DNA of 64,000 nucleotides from JADJPO01 sp963828555 (GTDB taxonomy: Bacteria > Actinomycetota > Actinomycetes > Actinomycetales > Kineosporiaceae): positions 1,860,001 through 1,924,000 of the forward strand of contig CAWHEL010000002.1 of the NCBI GenBank assembly GCA_963828555.1, written 5' to 3'. Both the position numbers and the translations under genes were made by a program. Shown here piece by piece: positions 28,947-37,209 of the stretch. The notes under the pieces were generated by a model. The model did no database searches and was not told the DNA's origin. It worked only from the letters and a program-made list of their open reading frames with translations. Numbering within the stretch: the stretch's first letter is position 1; the number at the start of each line of letters is the position of its first letter.

Positions 28947-30074
28947 TCAGGGCCTCGCCAGGGAGGCACCCACTTCGCGCAGGCCCTCGAGATCGTGCAC
29001 ATCCCCGGCCAGGGCGATCACCTCGGCGATCGCCACGTCCGGGTGGGCCCCGGTGAACCGTGCGGCCAGCCCTCGCTCGCGCTGCCAGCGCCGCATCCGG
29101 TCGGCGTGCAACCGCAGCAGGGCGGCGGTCAGCGGGTGCTCGCCCGCGTCGTCCAGCTCCTCGGCGGCCGCCGCCGCCCGGTCGGCGGTGAGGTCCTCCG
29201 CCCGACGCGGCTGGACCCGGTTGAGTACTAGGCCGGCCAGCGGCATCCGTTCTGCGCCAAGGCGTTCCACGAAGTAGGACGCCTCGCGCAGGGCGTCGGG
29301 CTCGGGCGCGGCGACGACGACGAACGCCGTTCCCGGCTGCTGCAGCAACCGGTAGGTGCGCTCGGCCCGCTCGCGGAACGACCCGAAGACCGTGTCCAGC
29401 GCGGCGACGAAGGTCTGCACGTCACGGAGGATCTGTGCACCGAGAAGCTTGGTCAGCACGCCGGTGGCGCTGCCCACCGCCGCCGAGACCACCTTCAGGT
29501 AGGCGCGGCCGCCGACCTTGGCCGGGGCCGACAGCAGCCGGATCAGGCGCCCGTCGAGGAAGGACCCGAGCCGTTGCGGGGCGTCGAGGAAGTCCAGTGC
29601 CGATCGGCTAGGCGGGGTGTCCACCACGATCAGGTCCCACGCCTCGGCCCGGGCCCGCAGCTGGCCCAGCTTCTCCATCGCCATGTACTCCTGGGTGCCC
29701 GCGAAGGAGCTGGACATGGCCTGGTAGAAGGGGTTCTCGAAGATCTGCCGGGCCTTCTCCGGCGAGGCGTGTGCGGTGATCACCTCGTCGAAGGTCCGCT
29801 TCATGTCCAGCATCATCGCGTCCAGGCTGCCGCCGGCCGAGGTGTCGATGCCGGCCACGGGGCGCGGGGTGTTGTCCAGCTCGATCAGACCCATCGACTG
29901 GGCCAGCCGGCGCGCCGGATCGATGGTCAGCACGACCACGCGGCGTCCGCGTTCGGCCGCCCGCAGGGCCAGCGCCGCCGAGGTGGTGGTCTTGCCCACG
30001 CCGCCCGAGCCGCAGCACACCAGGACCCGCGTTGCCGGGTCGTGGAGCAGGGCGTCGACGTCCAGATGCGTCAT
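28947..30074 (-). CDS. ArsA/Get3-like ATPase, second subunit (Rv3680 type)
   Basis: 375 residues. P-loop CGSGGVGKTTTSAAL, switch I region TIDPARRLAQSMGL and switch II VVDTPPSRSALDFL define the ArsA/Get3 class. A Met-rich stretch (DAMMLDMKRTFDEV, then YQAMSSSFAGTQEYMAMEKL) lies where the client-binding helices of Get3 sit. The mycobacterial pair Rv3679-Rv3680 forms a heterodimer called BagAB. The ATG overlaps the stop of the first subunit, supporting a 1:1 complex. Not an arsenite pump by context. Confidence 0.9.
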   Translation of the reverse strand: MTHLDVDALLHDPATRVLVCCGSGGVGKTTTSAALALRAAERGRRVVVLTIDPARRLAQSMGLIELDNTPRPVAGIDTSAGGSLDAMMLDMKRTFDEVITAHASPEKARQIFENPFYQAMSSSFAGTQEYMAMEKLGQLRARAEAWDLIVVDTPPSRSALDFLDAPQRLGSFLDGRLIRLLSAPAKVGGRAYLKVVSAAVGSATGVLTKLLGAQILRDVQTFVAALDTVFGSFRERAERTYRLLQQPGTAFVVVAAPEPDALREASYFVERLGAERMPLAGLVLNRVQPRRAEDLTADRAAAAAEELDDAGEHPLTAALLRLHADRMRRWQRERGLAARFTGAHPDVAIAEVIALAGDVHDLEGLREVGASLARP

Positions 30075-31135
30075 GCCATGCCCTGCTCGGTGAGCAGCTC
30101 GGCCAGCTCGTACAAGGCACCCAGGTCGATGCCGCCGGCCAGCGCAGGCAGCTCGTACAGCGGCCGGTCCAGTGCGTCCAGCTCAGCCCGCTGCTGCCGC
30201 TCCAGGGCCACCCGTTCGGCGTGCTCGAGACCTTCGATGACCAGGGCCCGGGCGTACTGCTCCAGACGGGCCGAGGCCACGGCCGAACCGCCTCCGCCCG
30301 TCGCCCGGCGTCGTCCGCCCAGACCGGCGGCCTGCAGGCCGGCCAGCACCATGGCCTTCGGGATCCGCCCCCGGATGGCCGCGGACAGCGCACGTTCAGG
30401 CAGCAGTTCCTCGCGGACCATGTTCACCACCACGCCACCGACCGGTAGGCCGATCCGGCGCAGCTCGGCGACGGTGTCCTGCGTCTCCTGGACCGGCATC
30501 TCCTCGAGCACGGTGACCAGGTGCACCGCGGTCTGTGCGGAGCGGAGCAGGGTCATGATCGATCCGGCCTGGTTGCGGATCGGGCCGACCTTGGCCAGGT
30601 CGGCGACCTCCTCGTTGACGTTCAGGAAGTGCCCGATCCGCCCGGTCGGCGGGGCGTCCAGGACGACGGCGTCGTAGTGCGGTCCGGAGGGGTCGCGGCG
30701 GCGGGTGGCCTCGTAGACCTTGCCGGTGAGCAGGACGTCGCGCAGTCCGGGCGCGACAGTGGTCGCGAAGTCGACCGCGCCCAGCTTCTCCAGTACCTTC
30801 CCGGCTCGGCCCAGGTGATAGAAGAGCTCGAGGTATTCCATCAGCGCGGCCTTGGGCTCGATCGCCTGCGCCCACATCTCCCCACCGCTGGGCGCAAGCG
30901 CGATCCGGTGCTCCGCATAGGACAGCTGGGGGACGTCGAACAGCTGGGCGATGCCCTGGCGGCCCTCCACCTCGCAGAGCAGGGTGCGTCGCCCGCCGCG
31001 GGCCAGGGCCAGGGCGAGCGCTGCCGCCACCGTCGTCTTGCCGGTACCGCCCTTGCCGGTCACCACATGCAGCCGGACGCCCTCCCACGCCGGTCTCGCA
31101 GGCGGCGACGACGAGGCGGAGGGGGTGGGGGACAC
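30071..31135 (-). CDS. ArsA/Get3-like ATPase, first subunit (Rv3679 type)
   Basis: 354 residues. P-loop VTGKGGTGKTTVAAALA; switch II VLDAPPTGRIGHFLNV. The start at GTG 31135 is supported by TAGGCT 7 nt upstream with no ribosome site (leaderless pattern) and by the mycobacterial homologue length; the open frame upstream is antisense to ridA. Coupled by a 4-nt overlap to the second subunit. Divergent from ridA with 39 nt between. Confidence 0.9.
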   Translation of the reverse strand: MSPTPSASSSPPARPAWEGVRLHVVTGKGGTGKTTVAAALALALARGGRRTLLCEVEGRQGIAQLFDVPQLSYAEHRIALAPSGGEMWAQAIEPKAALMEYLELFYHLGRAGKVLEKLGAVDFATTVAPGLRDVLLTGKVYEATRRRDPSGPHYDAVVLDAPPTGRIGHFLNVNEEVADLAKVGPIRNQAGSIMTLLRSAQTAVHLVTVLEEMPVQETQDTVAELRRIGLPVGGVVVNMVREELLPERALSAAIRGRIPKAMVLAGLQAAGLGGRRRATGGGGSAVASARLEQYARALVIEGLEHAERVALERQQRAELDALDRPLYELPALAGGIDLGALYELAELLTEQGMA

Positions 31136-31174
31136 GATGCCGAGCCTAGTTCGTCGGTGCCGTACGGTGGCGGG

Positions 31175-31648
31175 ATGAGCCGGATCGAGGACCGCTTGGC
31201 CGAACTCGGCCTGACCCTCCCTGCCGTCGCTACGCCGCTGGCCGCTTACGTGCCGGCCCTGCTGGACGGCGACCACGTATGGACCGCCGGGCAGCTCCCG
31301 TTGGTGGACGGTGTGCTGCCGCAGACCGGCAAGGTGGGTGTCGGCCCGGGCCTGGTCGCCCCCGACGAGGCCGCCGCATTGGCCCGGATCAGCGCCCTGA
31401 ACGCCTTGGCGGCCATCGCCTCGGTGGTCGGCGATCTGGATCGGGTGGAGCAGATCGTCAAGGTGGTCGGCTTCGTGGCCAGCGACCCGGCGTTCACCGG
31501 TCAGCCAGCGGTGATCAACGGTGCCAGCGGGCTGCTCGGTGAGGTGTTCGGCGACGCGGGTGTGCATGCCCGCAGCGCAGTGGGCGTCTCGGTGCTGCCG
31601 ATGGACTCGCCGGTCGAGGTCGAGGTCGTCGCCCGCCTGAAGGGCTAG
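31175..31648 (+). CDS. RidA-family protein (Rv3678c type)
   Basis: 157 residues. RidA/YjgF fold with WTAGQLPLVDG near the start and the late GVSVLPMDSPVEVEVVARL. The canonical Arg that contacts enamine/imine carboxylates is not obvious in the C-terminal segment (AVGVSVLP), so this belongs to the divergent subfamily rather than archetypal RidA. TACGGT lies 6 nt before the ATG: a leaderless pattern. The 3' end overlaps the convergent MerR gene by 4 nt. Confidence 0.85.
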   Translation: MSRIEDRLAELGLTLPAVATPLAAYVPALLDGDHVWTAGQLPLVDGVLPQTGKVGVGPGLVAPDEAAALARISALNALAAIASVVGDLDRVEQIVKVVGFVASDPAFTGQPAVINGASGLLGEVFGDAGVHARSAVGVSVLPMDSPVEVEVVARLKG

Positions 31649-32367
31649 CCGGGCCGCCGGTCGCCCGCCGTCCGGGTGCTCGAGGCGGCCTCGGTCGCTG
31701 CGGGGCCCAGCGTGACAACGATGTCTAGAACGCCCGAGATCATGTCCAGGAGCTCCGCGCGGGCCCGGGTGTGATCACCGATGTCGCTCAGCGCCGCCTC
31801 GACGGCGGCGCCGATCGCCCGCCCTGCTACCGCGGCCGCGACAGCCACCTCCAGGGCGCGCTCCACCGGCAACCCGTGCTTGGTCAGCCTGCCGACACCG
31901 GTGGCCAGGGATCGCTCGGCCACCACACGTTGCCCGTTGCGACGCAGCACGCCGGCCTCGACCAGCTCGTCCACCGCCGAGTCGACCAGGGAGCGAGGGG
32001 CCTCGGCCTGAGCGAGCAGACCGTCGAGCGAGGCTGCCCGCCCTCCGCGCGTCCGCTCGCTACGGCTGTTGCCGGACCGTGACGTGCGCAACGGCAGCCA
32101 AGTGCGATCGAGGCCGTCGGCGTCCAGGGAGCCGCTCTCGGAGAGCCGGGTGCCGATCAGGCCCAGGGTCGCCCCGCGGGAGCGGGCCTCACGGATCTCG
32201 GTCAGCCGGGCCAGGTGGTCGCTGCTGTAGACCGACTGCCGCCCGGATCGCGCTGGCGGTGGGATCAACCCCCGGGTCTGATAGGAGCGCACATTGCGCA
32301 CGGTCATTCCCGCTGCGGAGGCCAACTGCTGCAGCGTGTAGTGCTGTGTGGTCAGGTGTGCATTCAC
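31645..32367 (-). CDS. MerR-family transcriptional regulator
   Basis: 240 residues. The N-terminal winged helix reads YTLQQLASAAGMTVRNVRSY, then QTRGLIPPP and HLARLTEIREARSRGATL. The C-terminal 150 residues are helical with an amphipathic segment rich in Ala/Glu and no Cys, so metal sensing is unlikely; this resembles actinobacterial MerR proteins of unknown ligand. Target promoters cannot be read; it is divergent from the NUDIX-MBL pair across 227 nt. Confidence 0.85.
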   Translation of the reverse strand: MNAHLTTQHYTLQQLASAAGMTVRNVRSYQTRGLIPPPARSGRQSVYSSDHLARLTEIREARSRGATLGLIGTRLSESGSLDADGLDRTWLPLRTSRSGNSRSERTRGGRAASLDGLLAQAEAPRSLVDSAVDELVEAGVLRRNGQRVVAERSLATGVGRLTKHGLPVERALEVAVAAAVAGRAIGAAVEAALSDIGDHTRARAELLDMISGVLDIVVTLGPAATEAASSTRTAGDRRPG

Positions 32368-32594
32368 TGGTCGACATTCCCCCTACGGCACCGCAGTTCA
32401 CTCGGCCGAGGGTGCCGAAGGTCTGCGTCGCGCGTATCCCGTGATCATCTTCTGCGTGGCATGGCCGGCTGTCAGTGAAACTCTAACGCTTCGTTCAGGA
32501 AACTCCGAGCGTGCTCGGCGAAGTGGGCTTTTCGCGAGCCGAACAGTCACCAAGGGTCTGTCGCCGGGTACCCGGTGTAGGCCAACATGATCCT

Positions 32595-33419
32595 ATGTGG
32601 CGCGACTTCCCGGTGCCGGTGCGGTCGAACGGGCTCAGTGCGCCGGCAGGAGCAGGCATCCGATCCGCGGGCGCGCCGGCCGAGGTTCCGGCGCGGAGCT
32701 CGGCAACCGTCCTACTCGTCGCTGACGGCATCCAGGTGTTCACCCTTCGTCGCAGGCGCACGATGGCCTTCGCCCCGGGCATGCTCGCCTTCCCCGGCGG
32801 TGCGGTCGAGCCGGCGGACGACGCCCTGGGGCAGTCCAGCCGGCCCGAGCTGCTTGCCACGGTGGTCGCGGCCGTGCGGGAGACGTTCGAGGAGTGCGGA
32901 GTGCTGCTCGCCGTCCCCGATCGGGAGCAGAGCGGGTCACCCCTGGCCGACCCCGGACGGCTGGAGGCCTGGCGGCAGGATCTGATCGGCGGTCGGCTCG
33001 ATCTGGCTGGGGTCCTGCGGGCGGCCCGGGCGCGGTTGTCGGCGGATCTGCTGCACCCGTGGGCGCATTGGGTGACCCCGGCCTTCGAGCCCCGGCGGTT
33101 CGACACCCGGTTCTACCTGGCTCGGGTGCCGCCCGGTCAGGAGCCGCGCGATCTCGGCGGCGAGGGTGAGCAGGCGGCGTGGCTGGACGCCGCGGAGGCG
33201 GTGCGTCAGCACGCCGAAGGAATGTTGCCGATGCTGCCGCCGACGCTGGTCTGCCTCGAGGAGTTGGCGTGCGCCACCGACGTCGAGGAACTGTTCGCCA
33301 CCCACCGCCGGCTGCGGCCGGTCTCGCCCTGGCTGGCCGAGGCAGTCGGGCCGGACGGCGTGAGGGTGCCGGTGCTGCGCGTGCATCTGGACGGCGTCGG
33401 TGGGGGAGACCTGCCGTGA
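32595..33419 (+). CDS. NUDIX hydrolase
   Basis: 274 residues from the ATG reading MWRDFPVPV. The NUDIX region is AFPGGAVEPAD ... AAVRETFEECGVLL, with an insertion between GGAVEPAD and RETFEECG as in the NUDT19-like class. Long C-terminal helical domain. Substrate (a nucleoside-diphosphate derivative such as CoA) is inferred only from the class. The GTG of the next gene overlaps its TGA. Confidence 0.85.
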   Translation: MWRDFPVPVRSNGLSAPAGAGIRSAGAPAEVPARSSATVLLVADGIQVFTLRRRRTMAFAPGMLAFPGGAVEPADDALGQSSRPELLATVVAAVRETFEECGVLLAVPDREQSGSPLADPGRLEAWRQDLIGGRLDLAGVLRAARARLSADLLHPWAHWVTPAFEPRRFDTRFYLARVPPGQEPRDLGGEGEQAAWLDAAEAVRQHAEGMLPMLPPTLVCLEELACATDVEELFATHRRLRPVSPWLAEAVGPDGVRVPVLRVHLDGVGGGDLP

Positions 33420-34252
33420 CCGGGCAGCCGGGCTGGACCCTCGGCCCTCGCGCCGAGGTCGGCTGGTCCGGCGGGGTGGTCTCCGCCGGCGTGGAGTGTG
33501 TGTTGGCGCCCAATCCCGGCCCGATGACCCTCGACGGGACGAACACCTGGGTGCTCTCCGCTCCCGGGGCGAGCCAGGCCGTGGTGATCGACCCCGGCCC
33601 GGACGACGAGAGGCACCTGCAGGCCGTCCGCCAGGCGGTCGCGGCGCGGGGCTCCCGGGTCGGCGCGGTGCTGCTGACCCACGGCCATCACGACCACAGT
33701 GCCGGGGCGCAACGGCTCGCGCAGTCGTTTGGGGTCGGCGTCCGGGCGCTGGACCCGGCGCACCGTCTGGGCAGTGAGGGCCTGGGCGGGGGCGATGTGG
33801 TGGAGATCGGCGATCTTCGTCTGGACGTGGTCGCCAGCCCCGGGCATACCCGCGATTCGCTGTGCTTCGTGCTGCGGGATGAAGGGCTGCTGCTCACCGG
33901 CGACACCGTCCTCGGCCGCGGAACGGCAGTGATCCACCACCCGGACGGCGAGCTGGCGGCCTACCTGGAGTCGCTGCACCGGCTGGAGCGGGTGATCGCT
34001 GCGCTCGAGGTCGCCGCGCTGCTTCCCGGGCACGGTCCGGTGCTGGACCGCCCCGCGGACGTGGTCGCCGCCTACCTGGCCCACCGCGCCGAGCGACTCG
34101 ACGCGGTGCGGGCGGCGCTGGAGGACGGCGCGAGGACGGCGCGCGAGGTGGTCGAGGCGGTCTACCAGGACGTGGGCCCCGCCCTGTGGCCGGTGGCCGA
34201 GTTCACCGTCCGCGCTCAGCTCGCCTACCTGGCGAACCCCCCAACCCGCTGA
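33416..34252 (+). CDS. Metallo-beta-lactamase fold hydrolase (Rv3677c type)
   Basis: 278 residues. Metal motif THGHHDHSAG with later HTRDSLCF, LTGDTVLGRG and LPGHGPV, followed by a C-terminal winged-helix-like segment. Closest recognisable relatives are LACTB2-like hydrolases, some of which cleave RNA; the reaction here is not known. Its GTG overlaps the NUDIX stop (GTGA), and a GGGGGAG lies just upstream. The stop codon itself is part of a repeat element that probably terminates transcription. Confidence 0.88.
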   Translation: MTGQPGWTLGPRAEVGWSGGVVSAGVECVLAPNPGPMTLDGTNTWVLSAPGASQAVVIDPGPDDERHLQAVRQAVAARGSRVGAVLLTHGHHDHSAGAQRLAQSFGVGVRALDPAHRLGSEGLGGGDVVEIGDLRLDVVASPGHTRDSLCFVLRDEGLLLTGDTVLGRGTAVIHHPDGELAAYLESLHRLERVIAALEVAALLPGHGPVLDRPADVVAAYLAHRAERLDAVRAALEDGARTAREVVEAVYQDVGPALWPVAEFTVRAQLAYLANPPTR

Positions 34253-34326
34253 TGCTCCGCGGGGGTACACGCGCAAGCGTTTACATGACCCGCGGCATGT
34301 TCACCTGCGGAGCATGAGCAGGTTGG
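34241..34326. repeat. Inverted-repeat element, copy A (between convergent MBL and crp)
   Basis: Arms CCAACCCGCTGATGCTCCGC (34241-34260) and its near complement GCGGAGCATGAGCAGGTTGG (34307-34326) match at 18 of 20 positions with a 46-nt centre. The left arm includes the MBL stop codon and the right arm ends 1 nt from the crp stop. Shares arms and part of its centre (GGGGTACA) with copies at 42.6 and 54.9 kb. Likely a bidirectional terminator as well. Confidence 0.85.
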
Positions 34327-34327
34327 G

Positions 34328-35005
34328 TCAGCGGGCGCGGCGACGGAGGCGGTCGATGTCGAGCAATAAGACAGCGCGCTGGTCCAGACGCAGCCAGCTG
34401 CGGGCGGCGAAGTCGGCCAGGGCCTTGTTCACCGTCTCCCGCGAGGCACCGACCAGCTGGGCCAGCTCCTCCTGAGTGAGGTCATGGGTGACCCGCAGGC
34501 CCTCGTCGGTCGGGGTGCCGAACCGCTCGGAGAGGTCCAGCAATGCCTTGGCCACCCGCCCCGGCACGTCGGAGAAGACCAGGTCGGCCAGCGCCTCGTT
34601 CGTGCGGCGCAGTCGGCGGGCCAGTGCTCGCAGCAGTTGCCGAGCGACGTCCGGCCGGCCGTTCAGCCAGGTGGCGAGGTCGTCACTACCGACGCCGAGC
34701 AGCACCGTGTCGGCCACGGCGGTCGCGGTGGCGTTGCGTGGGCCGGGATCGAAGAGGGACAGTTCGCCGAACATCTCGCCGGGGCCCAGGATCGCCAGCA
34801 GGTTCTCCCGGCCGTCGCCGGACGCGCGTCCGAGTTTGATCTTGCCCTCGGCGATGATGTAGAGCCGGTCACCGGGGTCACCCTCGGTGAACAGCACCTC
34901 ACCACGGGCGACCTCGCGTCGCGTCATCGTGGTCTTCAGCGCTCCTGCGGCCTCGTCGTCCAGTGCCGCGAACAGCGGCGCTTGACGTACGACGTCGTCG
35001 TCCAC
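34328..35005 (-). CDS. crp: Crp/Fnr-family global regulator (Rv3676 type)
   Basis: 225 residues. Cyclic-nucleotide domain with GEVLFTEGDPGDRLYIIAEG and the phosphate-binding segment FGELSLFDPGPRNATA, then an HTH (LTQEELAQLVGASRETVNKAL). The GTG has AAGGAGGAG about 8 nt upstream. Expected to bind TGTGA-N6-TCACA sites with cAMP; two close matches are found in this window upstream of acs and of the actP operon. Confidence 0.95.
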   Translation of the reverse strand: MDDDVVRQAPLFAALDDEAAGALKTTMTRREVARGEVLFTEGDPGDRLYIIAEGKIKLGRASGDGRENLLAILGPGEMFGELSLFDPGPRNATATAVADTVLLGVGSDDLATWLNGRPDVARQLLRALARRLRRTNEALADLVFSDVPGRVAKALLDLSERFGTPTDEGLRVTHDLTQEELAQLVGASRETVNKALADFAARSWLRLDQRAVLLLDIDRLRRRAR

Positions 35006-35167
35006 CGTCAGCTCCTCCTTGACCCTGCCTTCCCAGACGGGACGGCCAAGGGAACGCTACCGGTCACCGACAGTGGCAGGAAGCGATAGGGCGACAGAGC
35101 CTGCCGAGAAAGATCTGTCGAGTCGTGCCGACGAGCGTCCGGGGGCGTGGTCACGTCGGTGTCCGGG

Positions 35168-35530
35168 TCAGCGTCCGGGGGTCCGCCGGGCCGTGTGCCG
35201 GTCGGCCGCGTCGACGGAGCTGCGCAGCGCGGACGCATAGGAACCCAGGTCGTGCAGCACGTCGCGCAGCCGTTCCAGTACGGCGGCCTCGCCGAGGGCG
35301 TCCGCCTCGCCCAGGCCGACCAGGCGGCGCAGATCGCACGGCAGCGCCGGCGCGCAGGGCAGGTCGCGGGTCGCCGGTTCCTCCAGAGCGGTCACGGCCG
35401 CCACCGCGAGGTCGAGCCGGGCCGACACCAGGCGGCGCCAGTACTCCACCTCACGCAGCTCTACCGCCATGGCGTGGCGACGCTGCCGGGCGTCCTCCGC
35501 GGCGGCGCTGGATCCGGTCACGACGGTCAT
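35168..35530 (-). CDS. Small helical protein resembling RsiG/AmfC-type proteins
   Basis: 120 residues, helical, no membrane segment. The stretch VELREVEYWRRLVSARLDLA resembles the RsiG motif (VSYRRRLLQGRIDLL) by which that family binds sigma-WhiG and cyclic-di-GMP, but several motif residues differ, so function is uncertain. A conserved pair of Cys occurs in DLPCAPALPCDL. It stands between crp and nth, the latter divergent. Confidence 0.6.
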   Translation of the reverse strand: MTVVTGSSAAAEDARQRRHAMAVELREVEYWRRLVSARLDLAVAAVTALEEPATRDLPCAPALPCDLRRLVGLGEADALGEAAVLERLRDVLHDLGSYASALRSSVDAADRHTARRTPGR

Positions 35531-35722
35531 TCGGTACTCCTCGCCCCTTCGGTCCCGCCTGGAGACCCGCTTGCTGCGGATCTAGGAATCGGATCGTCGT
35601 CGCAGGTCAGGCCCTTGACCCCGGCTGGGGAGGGACCACCCTCCCGGCGCAGAGCCCTCACCCGCCTGCCGCTGTCCGCTGTGACCGCAGGTGGCCCGCG
35701 GTAGGGGACGTAGGCTGTCGGG

Positions 35723-36478
35723 GTGGCGACGGAGGTGACTGGCGCAGTGGTGGTGACGCCGCGCAGCGGCTCCGAGCCCGAGAACGGCGCGGAGAGCGCG
35801 CTGGCGCTCACCCGGCGTGCGCGCCGGATGCATCGGATCCTGGCCGAGCGTCACCCGGACGCCCACTGCGAACTCGACCACTCCACGCCACTCGAACTGC
35901 TGGTGGCGACCATCCTCTCGGCCCAGTGCACCGACGCCCGGGTCAACCTGGTCACGCCGACGCTGTTCGCCCGCTATCCCACAGCGGCGGACTACGCCGG
36001 CGCCGACCGGGCCGAACTGGAGGAGATCATCCGGTCGACGGGGTTCTTCCGGGCCAAGACGAATTCGCTGATCGCCCTCGGCGCTGCCTTGGTGGCCGGG
36101 CACGGCGGCCAGGTGCCCGGCCGACTCGAGCACCTGGTGGCCCTGCCGGGGGTCGGCCGCAAGACCGCGAACGTCGTGCTCGGCAATGCGTTCGGCGTCC
36201 CCGGGATCACCGTCGACACGCACTTCGGGCGGCTGGCCCGGCGGTTCGGCTGGACCGCCTCCGAGGAGCCGGTGGTGGTCGAGCAGGAGGTCGGAGCGCT
36301 GTTCCCGCGCACGGACTGGACGATGCTCAGCCACCGCATGATCTTCCACGGCCGACGGATCTGTCACGCTCGTACCCCCGCGTGCGGGGCCTGCCCCCTG
36401 AGCGGCCTGTGTCCGTCGTACGGCATCGGCGAGCGCGACCCGGTGCGCGCGGCGCGGTTGGTCAAGGGCGGGGCATGA
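35723..36478 (+). CDS. nth: Endonuclease III
   Basis: 251 residues. Excises oxidised pyrimidines and cuts AP sites. HhH motif LPGVGRKTANVVLGNAFG with catalytic Lys, catalytic Asp in VDTHFGRLARR, and the iron-sulfur cluster C-X6-C-X2-C-X5-C (CHARTPACGACPLSGLC). TAGGCT lies 6 nt before the GTG with no ribosome site, so probably leaderless. The stop overlaps the next ATG by 4 nt. The thioredoxin-like gene found here in mycobacteria is missing. Confidence 0.95.
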   Translation: MATEVTGAVVVTPRSGSEPENGAESALALTRRARRMHRILAERHPDAHCELDHSTPLELLVATILSAQCTDARVNLVTPTLFARYPTAADYAGADRAELEEIIRSTGFFRAKTNSLIALGAALVAGHGGQVPGRLEHLVALPGVGRKTANVVLGNAFGVPGITVDTHFGRLARRFGWTASEEPVVVEQEVGALFPRTDWTMLSHRMIFHGRRICHARTPACGACPLSGLCPSYGIGERDPVRAARLVKGGA

Positions 36479-37209
36479 GCGTGCCGGGAGCCGTTGCGCC
36501 GCGCCCCGATCCGGCGCCCGGGCTGGCGACGCCGGAGTGGTTCACCCCGCTGCGCCGGGTGCTGCAGACAGCCACCGCCGATCAGCTCAGCCGTTTCAGC
36601 CCGCCGCCCGGGCATCACCGGCACTCCGCCGTCCTGCTGCTGTTCGCTGCCACCACCGGTGCGGACAGCGTCGCCCACCTGGACGTGCTGCTGACCGAGC
36701 GCTCGGCGACCCTGCGCTCGCACGCCGGGCAGGTCGCCTTCCCGGGCGGTCGACTCGACTCCACCGATGCCGGGCCCGAGGCGGCCGCCCTGCGGGAGGC
36801 GCAGGAGGAGACCGGGCTCGACCCGGACGGCGTGGAGGTGGCCGGCTGCCTGCCCGACCTGTACCTGCCCCCGAGCGACTATGCGGTCACCCCGGTGCTC
36901 GCCTGGTGGCGACGCCCCACGGAGGTGGCGGTGGTCGACGCCGCGGAGGTCTCCCGTGTGGTCCGCGTGCCGGTTGAGGAGCTGGTCGATCCCCGGAACC
37001 GTTTCCTGGTGCACCATCCCAGTGGGTTCGTGGGCCCGGGCTTCTCCGTGCGGGGCCTGTTCGTCTGGGGCTTCACGGCCGGAATACTGGACCGGGTGCT
37101 GCACCTGGCCGGCTGGAGCCGGGAGTGGGACACCAGCCGGGTCGAGGAGGTCCCCGCCCTGCCCGAGCCGGCCGAGGTGGACAGCATCGAGGCCGGTGGT
37201 GAGCAGTGA
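36475..37209 (+). CDS. NUDIX hydrolase, CoA pyrophosphatase type (Rv3672c type)
   Basis: 244 residues. The region LRSHAGQVAFPGGRLD upstream of the NUDIX box is the hallmark of CoA pyrophosphatases (NUDT7/8, YeaB); the box continues EAAALREAQEETGLDP. Degrades CoA or its oxidised forms to 3'-phospho-ADP and phosphopantetheine, by family. Middle gene of the tightly coupled nth-NUDIX-marP operon. Confidence 0.9.
   Translation: MSVPGAVAPRPDPAPGLATPEWFTPLRRVLQTATADQLSRFSPPPGHHRHSAVLLLFAATTGADSVAHLDVLLTERSATLRSHAGQVAFPGGRLDSTDAGPEAAALREAQEETGLDPDGVEVAGCLPDLYLPPSDYAVTPVLAWWRRPTEVAVVDAAEVSRVVRVPVEELVDPRNRFLVHHPSGFVGPGFSVRGLFVWGFTAGILDRVLHLAGWSREWDTSRVEEVPALPEPAEVDSIEAGGEQ

Noticed and set aside
28947..31135. 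ArsA as part of arsenic resistance
   Set aside because: No ArsB/ArsD/ArsR neighbours; context is the whiB4-ridA block; the actual ars genes are at 6.4-8.8 kb.
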